From assembly GCA_023055505.1 (NCBI GenBank), contig JALIRH010000004.1:9233368-9297367 (forward strand): a DNA stretch of 64,000 nucleotides, in the 5' to 3' direction. This DNA is from Callipepla californica brunnescens. Lineage: Eukaryota; Chordata; Aves; Galliformes; Odontophoridae. The position numbers and the translations under genes are program-made. Below the pieces are notes generated by a model. That model had not been told where the DNA came from, ran no database searches, and was given only the letters and a program-made list of their open reading frames with translations. Positions 41,988 through 53,537 of this stretch are shown here, in pieces. Within the stretch, counting starts at the first letter, position 1; each line of letters starts with the position of its first letter.

Positions 41988-42009
41988 CTTCGCAGCTCCA
42001 GCTGCGAAG
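41988..42009. repeat. 10-bp perfect inverted repeat with 2-nt centre
   Basis: CTTCGCAGCT and AGCTGCGAAG flank a CC centre, giving a strong hairpin or palindromic protein site with two CpGs per arm-pair in an otherwise AT-rich stretch. Confidence 0.85.
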
Positions 42010-45000
42010 TGACTGCTCGGGAAGAAGCCTAAAAACAGTAGAGCTCAAGGACCAAGAGCATTTGGTGCTTAACAAATAGAAAATAAGTATGTGAAAACAA
42101 AAACACTTTCCGGCTGTTACTTTGTGTTTTGGAGCAATTCCATCCATTCAGCTTCTTTCATAAAATGTGCGTGCAGCCTGATTGCAAGCTGATGGACTCT
42201 TCTGAGTGACTATTGAGCAGCTATAGTGAATTCTATATCAACACTCTAACAACATACAGCAAACTAGTATGTCAGATATTACAAAAAAAAGCAAATTTTC
42301 TATAGTTTAAAACGGATATTTCAGTGGAGGATTCAACCAGCATTCTAGAATATCTGTACATTTCTCTGCTGAGTATTCAAGGAGCCCAAGAAGTTTTGAC
42401 TGGATTGAATAAAATAATAATCCTCTAGATCACAGAGGATCTAGAACTAGTGAACTAGTGAAAGTAAAAGGTACAGTTTGGGTTAAACATGTACAGTGGT
42501 TTTAACTACCATGTGCAGTGTCAGATTTTGATGAAAAATTAGCACTAACTTTACAACTTCTTGCATGTGTGCACATATGAGTGCTCAGGACAAGCCAGTA
42601 AATTTATTTATTGGGTTGACAGGAACACAAAAATGAACTAGAGCAATGCAAGGTACATGCATTAGAGTAAAATCTATCATGCCAGATATCTGAGAGAGGG
42701 GAGGGTGCCACTGCTGCATATACCCAGGTTTAGCCACTAGCAAGGCTGAAGATGCATTTCAAGCAGACAGGCACATATTAAGCACATGTTTACATTGCAC
42801 AGATATATGTTGTGTATCTACTTGTCTTGTCACACAGTTAACAGATATTCAGAGCACTCACATAAACACATTCAACATCAACAGCTTCATCCTGCAACTC
42901 TCTCTGGCTGGAAGACCACTAGTGGGAATATATATCCACAAGGACCTTGTGGCTCCCTGCCCAACACGCGGCCTCTGGATCCCGGTCTCTCCAGTTGCTG
43001 GCACCTTGACTTATAAATCTGCATGGCTGCAGCCCTCCTCCAGTTTCTGGTTTGAGGCTGAATTTTAACCTCCAGCAGCCTGCAATTTGCTACGTATAGT
43101 TTACGCATGCTACAGTGCTGCACTATGAATCTATTACGTGTATCAAACATTTCTCTACAGACAAAATGATTTGTACTCCCACGTGAAAATTTGTTTCCCC
43201 CATCTTTGATTTCTTCCCTAGACATCCCACAGTATGTCCAGTGCAATCCCAGACTGCTTTTTCCTTACATCCCATACTGTCCCCCCACCTTGACATTAAA
43301 CCACAACTATTTTAGACCACAAGGTGACTGGAGCTTCCTTGATTTGAGTTTCTGCCCTCCCTTCATTTTACCATGTAACCTAACACTGAGGACATTACTG
43401 TGTAGGGTAGCTTGTCTTTTAATTACAAGAAGCACTTGTTTCTTTGTTGCAATAGCCTGCCATTCTTACTTTAGGGAAAATTACAGAAATGATATTTACG
43501 ACAAGGACCCTAAGGCATGTCATACCTCTTGGAAGATAGGATGTGTGTGGCATTTGACACATAGTGGGAGCTAGCAAAGTCTATGGATCTGTAGTGATTT
43601 AGCACATCTGGGGACTGAGAAGAGAACATCCAGCCTCGGGTTCCTGTAAAGCATTGAAAAGAAGAGTTAAAGGTAAATACATACAAGAGATTGATGGCAA
43701 TGGCTAGATGATAGAAGGGTTCCTTGCTCCATAGAAACATACATTCCCAGGTATTTGGTAAAAGATGAACAAAAAGATTGATGAGATGAAAAAGTGGGAC
43801 TTTGCTTTTTGTATTCACAGCAGTCTCTCAGAAAACAAAAGACATTACTCAAAAAAGAGTGCCAAACTAGTCAGCAGGCAAATAGCAAAAAAGAGCCAAG
43901 AACCTGAGGCCACTATGCACCAGTGAACAGATCTATATCTATTCATCACATCGCCACACGTAGCAGTAGCAAGTGCAAACGATAAGCTTTTAAGGAAAAC
44001 AGCTCACGTGAGGTTGTTTCTTGACCTCCAACAAAATCTGGGGGTGAAAACTGCAAGGCAGGTGAAAGCTGGCAACAGCCAGCACACCTGGCAGCTGAGT
44101 TGAGTGCAAACCAAAAGGAAGAGTATCATCTGGTGAGGAAAAGGAATGAAACAAGAACAATTTGAAGGGTAAGCAGGATGTTGCTCATCAGAAGGCAAGG
44201 ACCTACAGGATTCTTCTACCATCAATCTCACAGGAAAGATCTGAGATGTTGTTTTGAAGATTTGCATGCTGAAGCTTATTTGTCGTTGCATGATTGGTCA
44301 AAATACCAGCTTCTATTGCAAATGAAGAACAACATCCTAAAAGTGTATTTCCCAGCTACCTCAGTAACTTGTTGAGTTGGAAAAAAAACAAAACAATAAC
44401 AACAACAAACAACGAAGGGAGAGGAGAGGGAAAGGGGGAAGAAAAAGGAAGTTTAGGAAATGAAGTTTTGAAGTTTCTCTGGAACCATTTAAGTATCAGA
44501 AAGTCGCAGTTCCTAGTTCCATAGGTGATGCAGCTTTTCAGAGAAAAAGCCAGCCTGTTGGGAAGCCCTCTAGCAAAATAAAGCAATACATAGATGAAAG
44601 TTACCAGGATAAACAAAATCTGAAAAGTAAAGTGCTTTTTAAATCCCCACCTGCTGGTGATAAAAAATGCTGAAACAAAACTGTAACACTGTAGTAACTA
44701 AGTGATTCGGCAGGAACACAAAGATAGTGTTCCAACTGGTCGAATAAACAAACTTCAGGAAGTAGGACTCTGTCCCCTTGCACAGGTTTTGCATTTGATT
44801 TACTGCGTGAGCTTGGACAAGTCACTCTGACCAGAAATTCCCAAACCAATTGAGTTTATGTAGCATAGATATTTGCTACTCTGCTGCCAGAGGTCCTGCC
44901 CTTTTAAACATTGCACCTGTTTAAATTAGCTAAACTTAGGTAGCCCAAAATTCTGGCATCTAGGATCTCATTATTTGCCCTTAGTTTCCCTTTCTTTGTT

Positions 45001-45538
45001 GTCTTCTTTTTCAGAAAACATTTCTAGCTTACCTAATGTATTATTTACAGCGAAATCTTTGAAAAGGATCACTGAAAAGTTTGAAATCTTAAAAAGATTT
45101 CTCAGAAATTATTTTCTACTTTATATATATATGTTATTTTTTCTGTTTATTTGTTTGTTTTTTACCTGGCTAGAAAAGGGAACAAAAAACACTCCAAGAG
45201 CTGGACTGAAGAATAGTGGGTTTTTTTATAGGATCAGTTATCTGCTGAACTTCTGAACATTTTTACTGAAAACCTGGTAAGCAGATGCTCTGAAGAATGG
45301 TCCACAAAACCCATGAGAGTAGCAGCTCATGCATTAGAATTAGTACTGCCTTGAATTTTTTCATGCCAAGGCAAAAGTTATTTCTCTCAGAAAAGCAGTA
45401 AATCAGATCACCTGTTCTTTTTTCACTGTGGTTAGTAGGTCACACACACTTAAGGATAGATTGTGCCCTCTAGGCACGGACCTGCCACAGATACAGTACA
45501 GTGTGTACTGTAACAAGAGTCACAGAAGATCTGGGTTT
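42010..45538. other. sequence upstream of BRSK2
   Basis: Mixed composition. A GC-richer patch at about 42.89-43.08 kb holds a 119-codon minus-strand frame (42887-43246) and a TTATAAAT sequence near 43011 on the plus strand. Nothing links these to a known gene. Confidence 0.4.
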
Positions 45539-45556
45539 GTGTGTGTGTGTGTGTGT
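45539..45556. repeat. (GT)9 microsatellite
   Basis: Nine GT units in a T-rich stretch. Confidence 0.9.
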
Positions 45557-45954
45557 TTGTATTGTTTTGTGTTTCTCTCTGCCTTTTCCACCATGATCTT
45601 CTTACATCTCTTCTCTACACCATCACTTTTTGAGTGTCCAAAACTTTGACAAATGCTGGGAATATCACTGAGAATAAGGATGCAACACTGTCCCTTTGAA
45701 AGCTTTTTAGAAAGAAAATTGCAAATTCCTTCCCTTTTTGTACACCTGAATATGATTTAAAGTGACTAGGTAGGGATCCACTATTAAAACCTCAGACAAA
45801 AAGCCTGCAGATTTCACACATCCTTTGTTGTCACCTGGGATAATACACTTTCCTCTGTTTTTTTTCTTTTCACATCTCCTGAGATGGAGCTAATTGATTT
45901 CAGATTGGCAAATATGTTGTAGCAGAAATGCTAAGTAATGGCTTGAACCAATGA

Positions 45955-46130
45955 CTGAGCACCTGCTGGGAAGGCAGGGCCAACTCAGGGGAGCTCGGGT
46001 GTGTGCAGAGTACCTGAGTGACTGGAAGGGTTGGAGCAGGATCCACCCCTTCCCGAACCTCATGTAAGTGTTGGCAGTGGAAGTAAGATTGTCTTGTTGG
46101 AGTTTCCCGTGCGTCTGAGGCCTTGTGAAG
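45955..46130 (+). ncRNA. candidate non-coding first exon, plus strand
   Basis: A GC-richer island ends in GTGAAG followed by GTAAGTAG, a near-ideal splice donor (GT at 46131-46132). A CCAAT box lies at 45948-45952 and an inverted one (ATTGG) at 45904-45908. The downstream sequence turns strikingly T/G-rich, as in a transcribed intron on this strand. The visible ATG near 46061 is followed directly by TAA, so the exon would be untranslated. It could be the first exon of a lncRNA or an upstream leader exon of the next divergent gene (TOLLIP in the human order). The left boundary is a guess. Confidence 0.3.
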
Positions 46131-48432
46131 GTAAGTAGCTTTTTCTTGTTGTTTTTATGCCTACGGTTGTTGTATTTGAACAAGTCCTTGCTTGCTGCAG
46201 TATGAAACCTTGTGTTCTGCTGTTACTGCTTTGCCTTCCTTTGTGTTGTGTATGTTAAAATATAAAGTGAAAATTAAATGTGTATTCTGAAGAATTTTTC
46301 TAATTTTGCTATGGTGTTCTTTATGGCAAGATAGAAAGGCCTTCCCTTATGGCAACAAGCATGTGACACATTTTAATAAAAAGGACTTTGAATTCACTGT
46401 GCCTGTCATCAGCTTGTTAATGTTAATGAAAATTACAAGGGTGTTCTAATAGGTTACACAACCCCTGATCAAGTTAAAAGTGTCTCCAGGAAAAAAGAAC
46501 AGTGTAAGTGTCTGTGCAGTGTCGCTCCTTCTCACAGTGCTTCAAAAAGTGTTTTTAAATATCAACAGAAACTTTGTAGTTTTATAGCGGTGGGCATTTT
46601 CAAGCCCCAACTCTTTCATTTGGTAACACTATCTATATTTAAAATGTCAAACTTAAGCTATGCTTCCCAGCGTGGAAGCTGAATATCAGTGCATTAAGGA
46701 AAGTTTTATAGTATTGATTAACTGCAACCATTTGTAGAACTGATGAAGAGCTGCGTAAAATGTTTATTCTGACTTTGAGATGTGGGTATTGTGCATCATT
46801 TTTATAACGTGTAAGCCAACAATGATATACTTTGTTACTGCAGGTCAGAACAACTTCACCTCAGCAGATAAGTTATGGAAACTAACATTAGTAGTTCTAG
46901 AACTTGCATGCACAGGAGAAGAGAGGGCATAAAGGAGATAAGTAATTAGCTTTTCCTATCTTTTTCTGCTTCTAATAATAAGAAAAAAGAATAAAAGCCA
47001 AAAAGGACAAGTGTGTGACTTGCATGGGAAGAATTAGTAGTGAAAGAGGCCTAAACTGGAATGCAGGAAGTGTGCAAAATACCTGTGATGAACTCAGTTG
47101 GCATTAGTGTTATGTATGTCTTAGAAGTCTGAGGGACTAGGTCCTGATCTTGTGTAAATAGGCTTTTTAAAAATATTTCAAGTCATCTAATATCAGTGGT
47201 GGTAAAGTCAAGACTTCATCTTAAAATTGTTTCAGTTTTGATTAATGTTTTTAAAGGAATTCCTACTGCATGTATGTTTTCATGTCAGCATTTTGCAGTT
47301 CATTGAGTTTTATGGTACAATTTGATATAGGGGTCCAAACTTGATTGAGAGTCGAACAGGCATGAAATATGCCTCACCTAGCAATGACTCTCTGTTCTTT
47401 ACAAAAATAAAGATGTCAGAAGAACAGATGAAATTATTTATCCATCTTCAACCAAAATAAGGTTGAGGTTGGTTGTTTTGTTTTGTTTTATTTATTGCCG
47501 AAAATCATGATACCTTGGTGCACAGAATAAAAAAACTTTTTCCTAAACTTTCGTTACTTAATCTGAGTTCTAAAGTCTTTATAATGTATCAGTGGTGTGA
47601 AATCAAGCCTGACTCTCTCAATGGAGTCAAGTAGAAACAAATTTGCCTTTAAAACAGAAAGTTGGGGGAAATCTAAAAGCCGAAAGAGTGAAGATATTGT
47701 TCTTATTTTCACAATAGAAAAAAATATGCAAGCAGTAACAGTTAAGTTTCTTTTTATTCATAAGCACTCTAGAGAGAGCACAAGGAGAAAGGAGCAGGGA
47801 CACACAGTAAGACAAATGAGAAGACATACAAAGATAGGGAAATATTTAGGTCTGTACACAAGCTATGCTGATTCTTTTGCAATATGAACATATTTATATG
47901 TGGCAGAATTCTGGCTAGCTTTCTGACAGCAACTCAGTTCTGTGTATGAGCATAAGTCAGATGTTTGAATACTAAGGTCACCTAAATTTCCATCCAACCT
48001 GTAAAGATTTGTGTAATTACATGTCAGAAACTTCTTGCCTTCTCACGCAGAAATCATGCGGGTAGCTCTTCCAATATTAGTGAAGGTAGAGTGCATTTAA
48101 TCTATTCCCAGTTACCCTTACAACTGTGAAAAATAATATGGCATGTTATCTTCGCGTTCTGTATTCTCTAGGGCATGGTCTTAAAAACAAACGCACATAA
48201 CTAACTTCAAAAACAGAATCTCATTGATGGTTCTCTTGGCTGGACGATGATCTTGGATCTCACAAGAAAATAGCAGCAATTCTTTATACAGTGGCTTCTG
48301 GTTTGGCACATTTATGAGGTCTGGTACTTCCTCTATGTACTTGAGACTGGTTTTTTTTTTTTTGTTTGTTTGTTCTTTGCATCTTAATTCATTCCCCTAT
48401 CTTAAGGCACCTAGTGCAAATGTGTATGACTT

Positions 48433-48443
48433 CCCTCTAGTGG
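48433..48443 (-). promoter_or_regulatory. candidate CTCF site, minus orientation
   Basis: CCCTCTAGTGG fits the reverse complement of the CTCF core (CCMYCTRGTGG) at every position. It is about 11 kb upstream of BRSK2. With the plus-oriented motif at 25160 it forms a convergent pair around the BRSK2 promoter. Confidence 0.5.
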
Positions 48444-49475
48444 TCACCGCGGTAAAGTCTGAAGTCTCTGCTGTACACAGGGCGGAGGGGTCCTCATCAT
48501 TACAGTCAGGTTTTAAAGCTGGTAACATTAGGAAACTGTATTTGTCTGTCTGCACTGAAGCCTGTAAGTGTGCGGAAGAAGTCCATTACGTACATGTGGG
48601 TTCTTGTAGCCTGCAGGGGTACGATATGTGTGAGGGAGGTGCAGGTAATAACTCTGATGCTAAAACAGGGCATAAGATCCTCTTTGCTTATGTCTGTGAC
48701 TCCTCGGGGAGTGGAGCCCCTTCAAAATTCTTCTGGGTCTTCTCTGTTGATTGCTCAGGTGTTTGCACAACAGATTCCTGTTGCTCCATCTAATCATGAT
48801 TCACTGTCAATCACATTTCAGTGCTGGGAGCAGTTATTTTCTATTATCAGTTCTATTTATGTGATGTATAGCTCTGCCTGAATGCTATAGAGATCTAGGA
48901 GTATACGCAACGAGCTGGAGAATCAAGCTTGTCTTAAATTAATATTAGCAACACTGACCTCACAGACCATATTATTTGAAGTAAGAACTTATAAAGCTTA
49001 CTGTGTCTTCTTGCTGAAAGAAACTCCTCTGTCCACTAAATATGTAACTTCCTTTTAGAGCAAAGTCACTAGTAAATTGACACAATTGTTTCCTTTGTTT
49101 TAAAAATTCTAATGGCTATTACCTGTTCTCTGAAATATTTCATAAGCATGTATAAGTGTCTTTCCATCATGAATTTGATAATCATGTGATAACAAACTGC
49201 AGAAGACCTGAGCAGAGCCAGTTCAGCTTTCCTGATAGGACTAATGCCAAAGCTATAAGCTAATGTCTTGGTTCTGTTGCTTTAACTTTAACTCAGTGGC
49301 TTCATGCTGCACCTTAAGAACAGCTTGTATGCATTACTCTGCTCAACTGTTCATTTGATGATGATATAGAACATGGTGCATCAACGGACGCAACCAGTGT
49401 TGTGGACAATCTGTTCAGACAATTGCTGTGTTGAAGCTTTTGTGATTCCCTGTAACTTCCCAACTACACTGGTAC

Positions 49476-49495
49476 AAAAAAAAAAAAAAAAAAAA
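49476..49495. repeat. poly-A run
   Basis: Twenty uninterrupted A. Confidence 0.85.
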
Positions 49496-49962
49496 GCACT
49501 AGCAGAGTATTTTAGGACAGATAAGAAGTGAAAAGCCACTAACAAACTGGCTTTACTGCTTTTGGGTGGAATGGGTCAAGGCTCTGGGACAGAATTGCAT
49601 CTGAGGGCTTTCTCACTTTCCTTCAACTTCTGTTATCTGCAAGTAACAAGGTTTTAGCTTTCTTATCTCTGTCACCGTGGAGACCATGGTTCTTTCAACT
49701 GTGCTATGCAGCTAAGTACCCAACTTCATGATCCAAGGGAAAATATCACTTTCAGCCTACCAAGGACACAGTGTGGTTGGGAGCACGAGGACAAGGAACC
49801 AAAATGAGAAATAATCTAAAAAATAATTGCAGATAAACTATTTTTCTATGCTGTGGTATCTATTCACAGCAGTCTTCTCCAAAATAAGTATTTTTTTTCT
49901 CTATGGAAATATCAGTTTCTGATAAATTTGGATTGCTCTGAAGCTAGAGAGCTCAGCTTACA

Positions 49963-50142
49963 ATCACAGAATCACGGAATGGCCTGGGTTGAAAAGGACC
50001 TCAAAGATCATCTAGTTTCAACCCCTTCTTTGGGGTAAGGTCACCGACCACTAGATCCGGTTGCCTAGAACCACATCCAGCATTGCCTTGAATACCTCCA
50101 GGGATGGGCCATCTACAGCCTCTCTGGGCAGCCTGTTCCAGC
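49963..50142 (-). mobile_element. CR1 LINE 3'-end fragment
   Basis: Starts aatcacagaatcacggaatg (diverged terminal octamers), then gggttgaaaaggacctcaaa, gatcatctag and the conserved catctacagcctctctgggc and agcctgttccagcat. Minus strand, 5'-truncated at about 180 bp. Confidence 0.93.
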
Positions 50143-51308
50143 ATGTATGCATGAGAAGTACTGTATTATAGAAGTCAGACTGTGAGATGAAGACATAAAG
50201 GAAAATCCTTCTCTAAAGAATTCTGTTGATGTTTTATTTCTTTATTTTTCCATGTCAAGCTCTTCAGATAACATATACATTGTATATTTTCAAAAGATGC
50301 CTGCTACTCTTAGGTACAATGACATCTTAGGTCTGATGATGTTTTTAGGATGGGATAGAGAGACGTACAATTAGCATATGGTGGAGAGTCTGATGTTTGA
50401 TCTGTAGATGGTGGTGTTGCTTTATGGGAGTTCAAATTTAGTGGAAATGGATGACTTACCAGGGTGTAGATAGTGGTTAACTGGGCAAGGAGTAGCTACT
50501 AAATAATTTTTCTTTGGCTGAAAATAGTCACTTTCCTTCATCCTTAACACACTTGCTTATGCAACAGATGAGAAATGTGAGCATGTTTGAATGCTTTACT
50601 TTCTAGCATGATTTACCAGCAGAGCAGAAGAGGAAATTTGGCACGAGCGGAAAAATCCCATTCAAATCCCAGCAAGAGGTTTACTCTATCAGTACAGTAC
50701 TTAAGGACAATTCTTGTTATTTTGCCTTTTTAATGTAAACTGTCATACTTCAGTTAGGTGGTGGTTTAGGTTTCGAAGGATCTTTGAGTAGCCTTGGGTT
50801 TGGTTTCAGTCAACATGTAGGCAATTTGATTTGCAGAAAGTCTAATTTTAACACCCACTACAGTCAACTTGGCTGAGTTCTGCATTTCTGGGAATCCCAT
50901 TGATCTAGCATTTTAATTCTTCAGTTTGTATACAAACTTTTGATTCCAGTCTCTCCTTGAACCTACACAGTCACTGATCACACTTAAAGGGATTTTTATG
51001 TACTTCATGGATTAGAACTTCTCTGTAGAAATGTCTGACTTCAACAGTAACTTATTCCCTTTGATCTACATGGCAGAAAGGAGGCAAGCACTGAAGCTTC
51101 TGGGCTTGCTAGATGAAGGAAACACTATTTTCAACTCTAGTCCATAAACTGGTAATAAAGTGGCTTCCTTGAGGGAGTCAAACAGGGAGATTTTAGGGTA
51201 GACTGGAGTCCCTTGGTCTTTCCAGAAAGATTTCACCTTTCCTGTGCTTTAGTCTGAAGGACATTAAAGAGTAATTGGGAGAAGGGTGGAATTAGAGATT
51301 TTGAGAAT
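50143..51308. other. unique sequence between CR1 copies
   Basis: T/G-rich plus strand. No exon, RNA gene or clear motif cluster was recognised. Confidence 0.5.
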
Positions 51309-51466
51309 GAATCATAGAACAGCCTGGGTTGAAAAGGACCTCAAAGATCATCTAGCTTCAAACCTTCTGTCCTGTGGAGCCAACCACAAGATCGGGCTGC
51401 CCAGAGCCCTGTCCAGCCTTGCTTTGAATGTCTCCAAGGATGGGGCATCCACAACCTCTCTGGGCT
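51309..51466 (-). mobile_element. CR1 LINE 3'-end fragment
   Basis: gaatcatagaacagcctggg, gttgaaaaggacctcaaaga, gctgcccagagccctgtcca and tggggcatccacaacctctc are reverse-complement CR1 3'-end blocks. Minus strand, about 160 bp, closely similar to the copy at 49963 and so probably of the same subfamily. Confidence 0.92.
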
Positions 51467-52639
51467 GTGAGAAAGTCCTCAGACTTCAAACAATCACGTG
51501 TACAAGTTCAGTACCACATTCGAGTATGAACTTTTGAATGAGGTGGTTAGAGCAATTTCCAGACAGGGAGAGTACTTAGATGTCACTCCTGGGATGTTCA
51601 TTTCAGATGTGGTGCTTAACCTATGTTTTTCCTCTTTCAACGTGCTCTGAAGGAAGCCTACATCACCCCAGCTCTTCTGGGGATACAGGGGAAAAAAATA
51701 TGGGGATGTTGGTATGAGGAGCTGTCAGTCTCTTAGGCTGTGGTTTTGTTTTAATCCCTGATGACAGGGCTTGCTGTGTCCTCCTGGCAGTCACTATTCA
51801 GCTTAATCATCATTTAAATTGCAAGTCTGTTACTCTCCTGAGTCTTCATTCCAGCTAACAGTTTTATAGTTGCTTTTTCCTGCTCAGACTAAGACATTCA
51901 AACTCCTCTTTCATTTTCTTTTGCTTGATCTTCTCAGATGCTGACATATGCTAACTTGACTCAAGCTTGTCAGTAGCCTAAATAATCGTAACAATTGCTG
52001 ACCTTCATTTAATGTCTTCAAAGAGGGGATTTTTGGTATTTTTTCTATCTGGAAAGTTGGAAGTATCTGTTATTTGTTAGGAAGTTTATTCAAGTTCATT
52101 TTGAAAGTATTGCAGATGATAGATCTCTGGTAGAATCCTGTTTTTAATTAATTTAACTTAATCTACTTAATGGATTTACTTGTAAGTTACCAGAAAATTC
52201 ATTTGGAGCTTATGTGCTGTAAGTTTAGGGATGATACACGGAGTCTTTTTACACACTGCATAGAGGCTGAGTCCTTATTTTTCAGAAATAGCAATGTTTT
52301 AGAATTGTACTGAGCTGCATATTCACAGATTTTCCTGCAAATAGTGCTAGATTCATTGTAAGGTTGCAAAGCCAGACAGCTTAGATTTTAGGAAGTTGCT
52401 TGCTTTAAGCTGATTGTAGTAAAACACAGTCCCGGTTCAGATTTGTTTATTTTTCAGGTGATCATAATGCTTTTATTGCTAGAGTATTTACTTTTGGATA
52501 AGTAACGTTATTTTTATTCTCATTGCTCACAGGTCAGAAAGTTGGGTGTTTACTGAATATTAATCAAAACCTTATAAAAATACAATTAGTAGTTTTCATT
52601 TAGGTTTTTCTGTCTGTGGTACTTATCACAGTATCACGC
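51467..52639. other. unique sequence
   Basis: T-rich plus strand with no recognisable gene feature. Confidence 0.5.
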
Positions 52640-52880
52640 CAGTGCTTTACACTTATTTTCTCCTGCAGCATTTATTTTTATTCACATCCTCCAGATGGAA
52701 ATTGAGACAGAGCGATTTAGATGCAAATTGTTTATTCATTTTGTGTTGGGCATTATAAATTAAATAGTTTTCATTGAAGCTAATTTTAGCTGCAAGTACT
52801 TAGCGCATCTGATCAGATACTTAAGAAGTAGGAAGTAATTAATGAACCCACATCAAACATGTGACTTATCTTGCAGCATG
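52640..52880. promoter_or_regulatory. candidate conserved non-coding element
   Basis: An AT-rich but complex block contains an octamer-type ATGCAAAT (about 52721), TTATAAATTAAATAG, a GTAATTAATG homeodomain-type core (about 52835), CAGATGG-like and CATCTGATCAGAT elements, and no repeat similarity. This texture is typical of vertebrate developmental enhancers. Conservation itself cannot be seen here. Confidence 0.3.
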
Positions 52881-53182
52881 CATCTGAGGACTGTCACAGG
52901 GAAAAAATATGGTTTCACAGGGTATTCTTGATTACCTTAAACATAAGTCCATTCCCTCTTCTTCATAATATCTGCTACTAAACTACCAGCCTAAGCAGCA
53001 AAAGGGGGAATGTTTTGGGGAACCAAGTAAAAGCAATGAAATTCCAACAGTTGTATATACAAAGAAGAATTGCTATTCACTTGTGAAGAACATAGGGGGA
53101 TTATTTATTAAAGTTATTAAAACCAGACAGACTTCTTAACTCCCCAGTTGCAATCAACTGGAACCCTTTTCCTATAGTTAGT

Positions 53183-53537
53183 TGAGTGAGAACCAGCAAT
53201 GTGCCCTGGCAGCCCAAAGAGCCAACAGCATCCTGGATGCACTAGGCCCAGCACTGCCACTGGGTGAGAAGGGATTGTCCCACTCTGCTCCGAGCTGTGC
53301 TGCCTCACCTCAAGCCCTGGGTGTAGTTTGATTGCTGCAATATAAGGAGGACGTAAAACTGTTAGATAGCGTTCAAAGGAGGGCTGCAAAGAAGGTGAAG
53401 CTGCCAGAGTTCAAGGAGTGCTTGGACAATGCTGTCACACACAGGGGTTGAATTTTGGGTGGTCCTGTGTGGAACCAGGGTTTGGACTTGATGGTCCTTG
53501 TGTGTTCCCTCTAATGCAGGGTGGTCTGTGGTTCATC
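53183..53537 (+). mobile_element. CR1 LINE 3'-region copy with internal deletion
   Basis: Plus-strand CR1 blocks in order: accagcaatgtgccctggca, gccaacagcatcctggatgc, aatataaggaggacgtaaaa ctgttagatagcg, aaaggagggctgcaaagaag. It then jumps to gagttcaaggagtgcttgga and the 3' end ggacttgatggtccttgtgt. The body between aagaaggtgaag and ctgccagag is missing relative to the usual element, so this copy carries an internal deletion as well as 5' truncation. Confidence 0.85.

Larger units (their letters stand above)
46131..49962 (+). other. T/G-rich sequence, possible intron of a plus-strand unit
   Basis: The plus strand is T- and G-rich throughout. It contains the longest open frame of the window (48314-48793, 159 codons), the CTCF-type motif at 48433 and a poly-A run at 49476-49495. 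The frame starts in a poly-T tract that encodes an artificial-looking hydrophobic N-terminus and matches no family I know. Confidence 0.4.

Noticed and set aside
42887..43246. 119-codon minus-strand frame with a TATA-like sequence nearby
   Set aside because: The TATA-like sequence is on the other strand and the protein matches nothing I know; possible GC-rich chance frame.
48314..48800. Possible solitary LTR of an endogenous retrovirus
   Set aside because: I could not find TG...CA ends, a polyadenylation layout, a primer-binding site or flanking target duplication.
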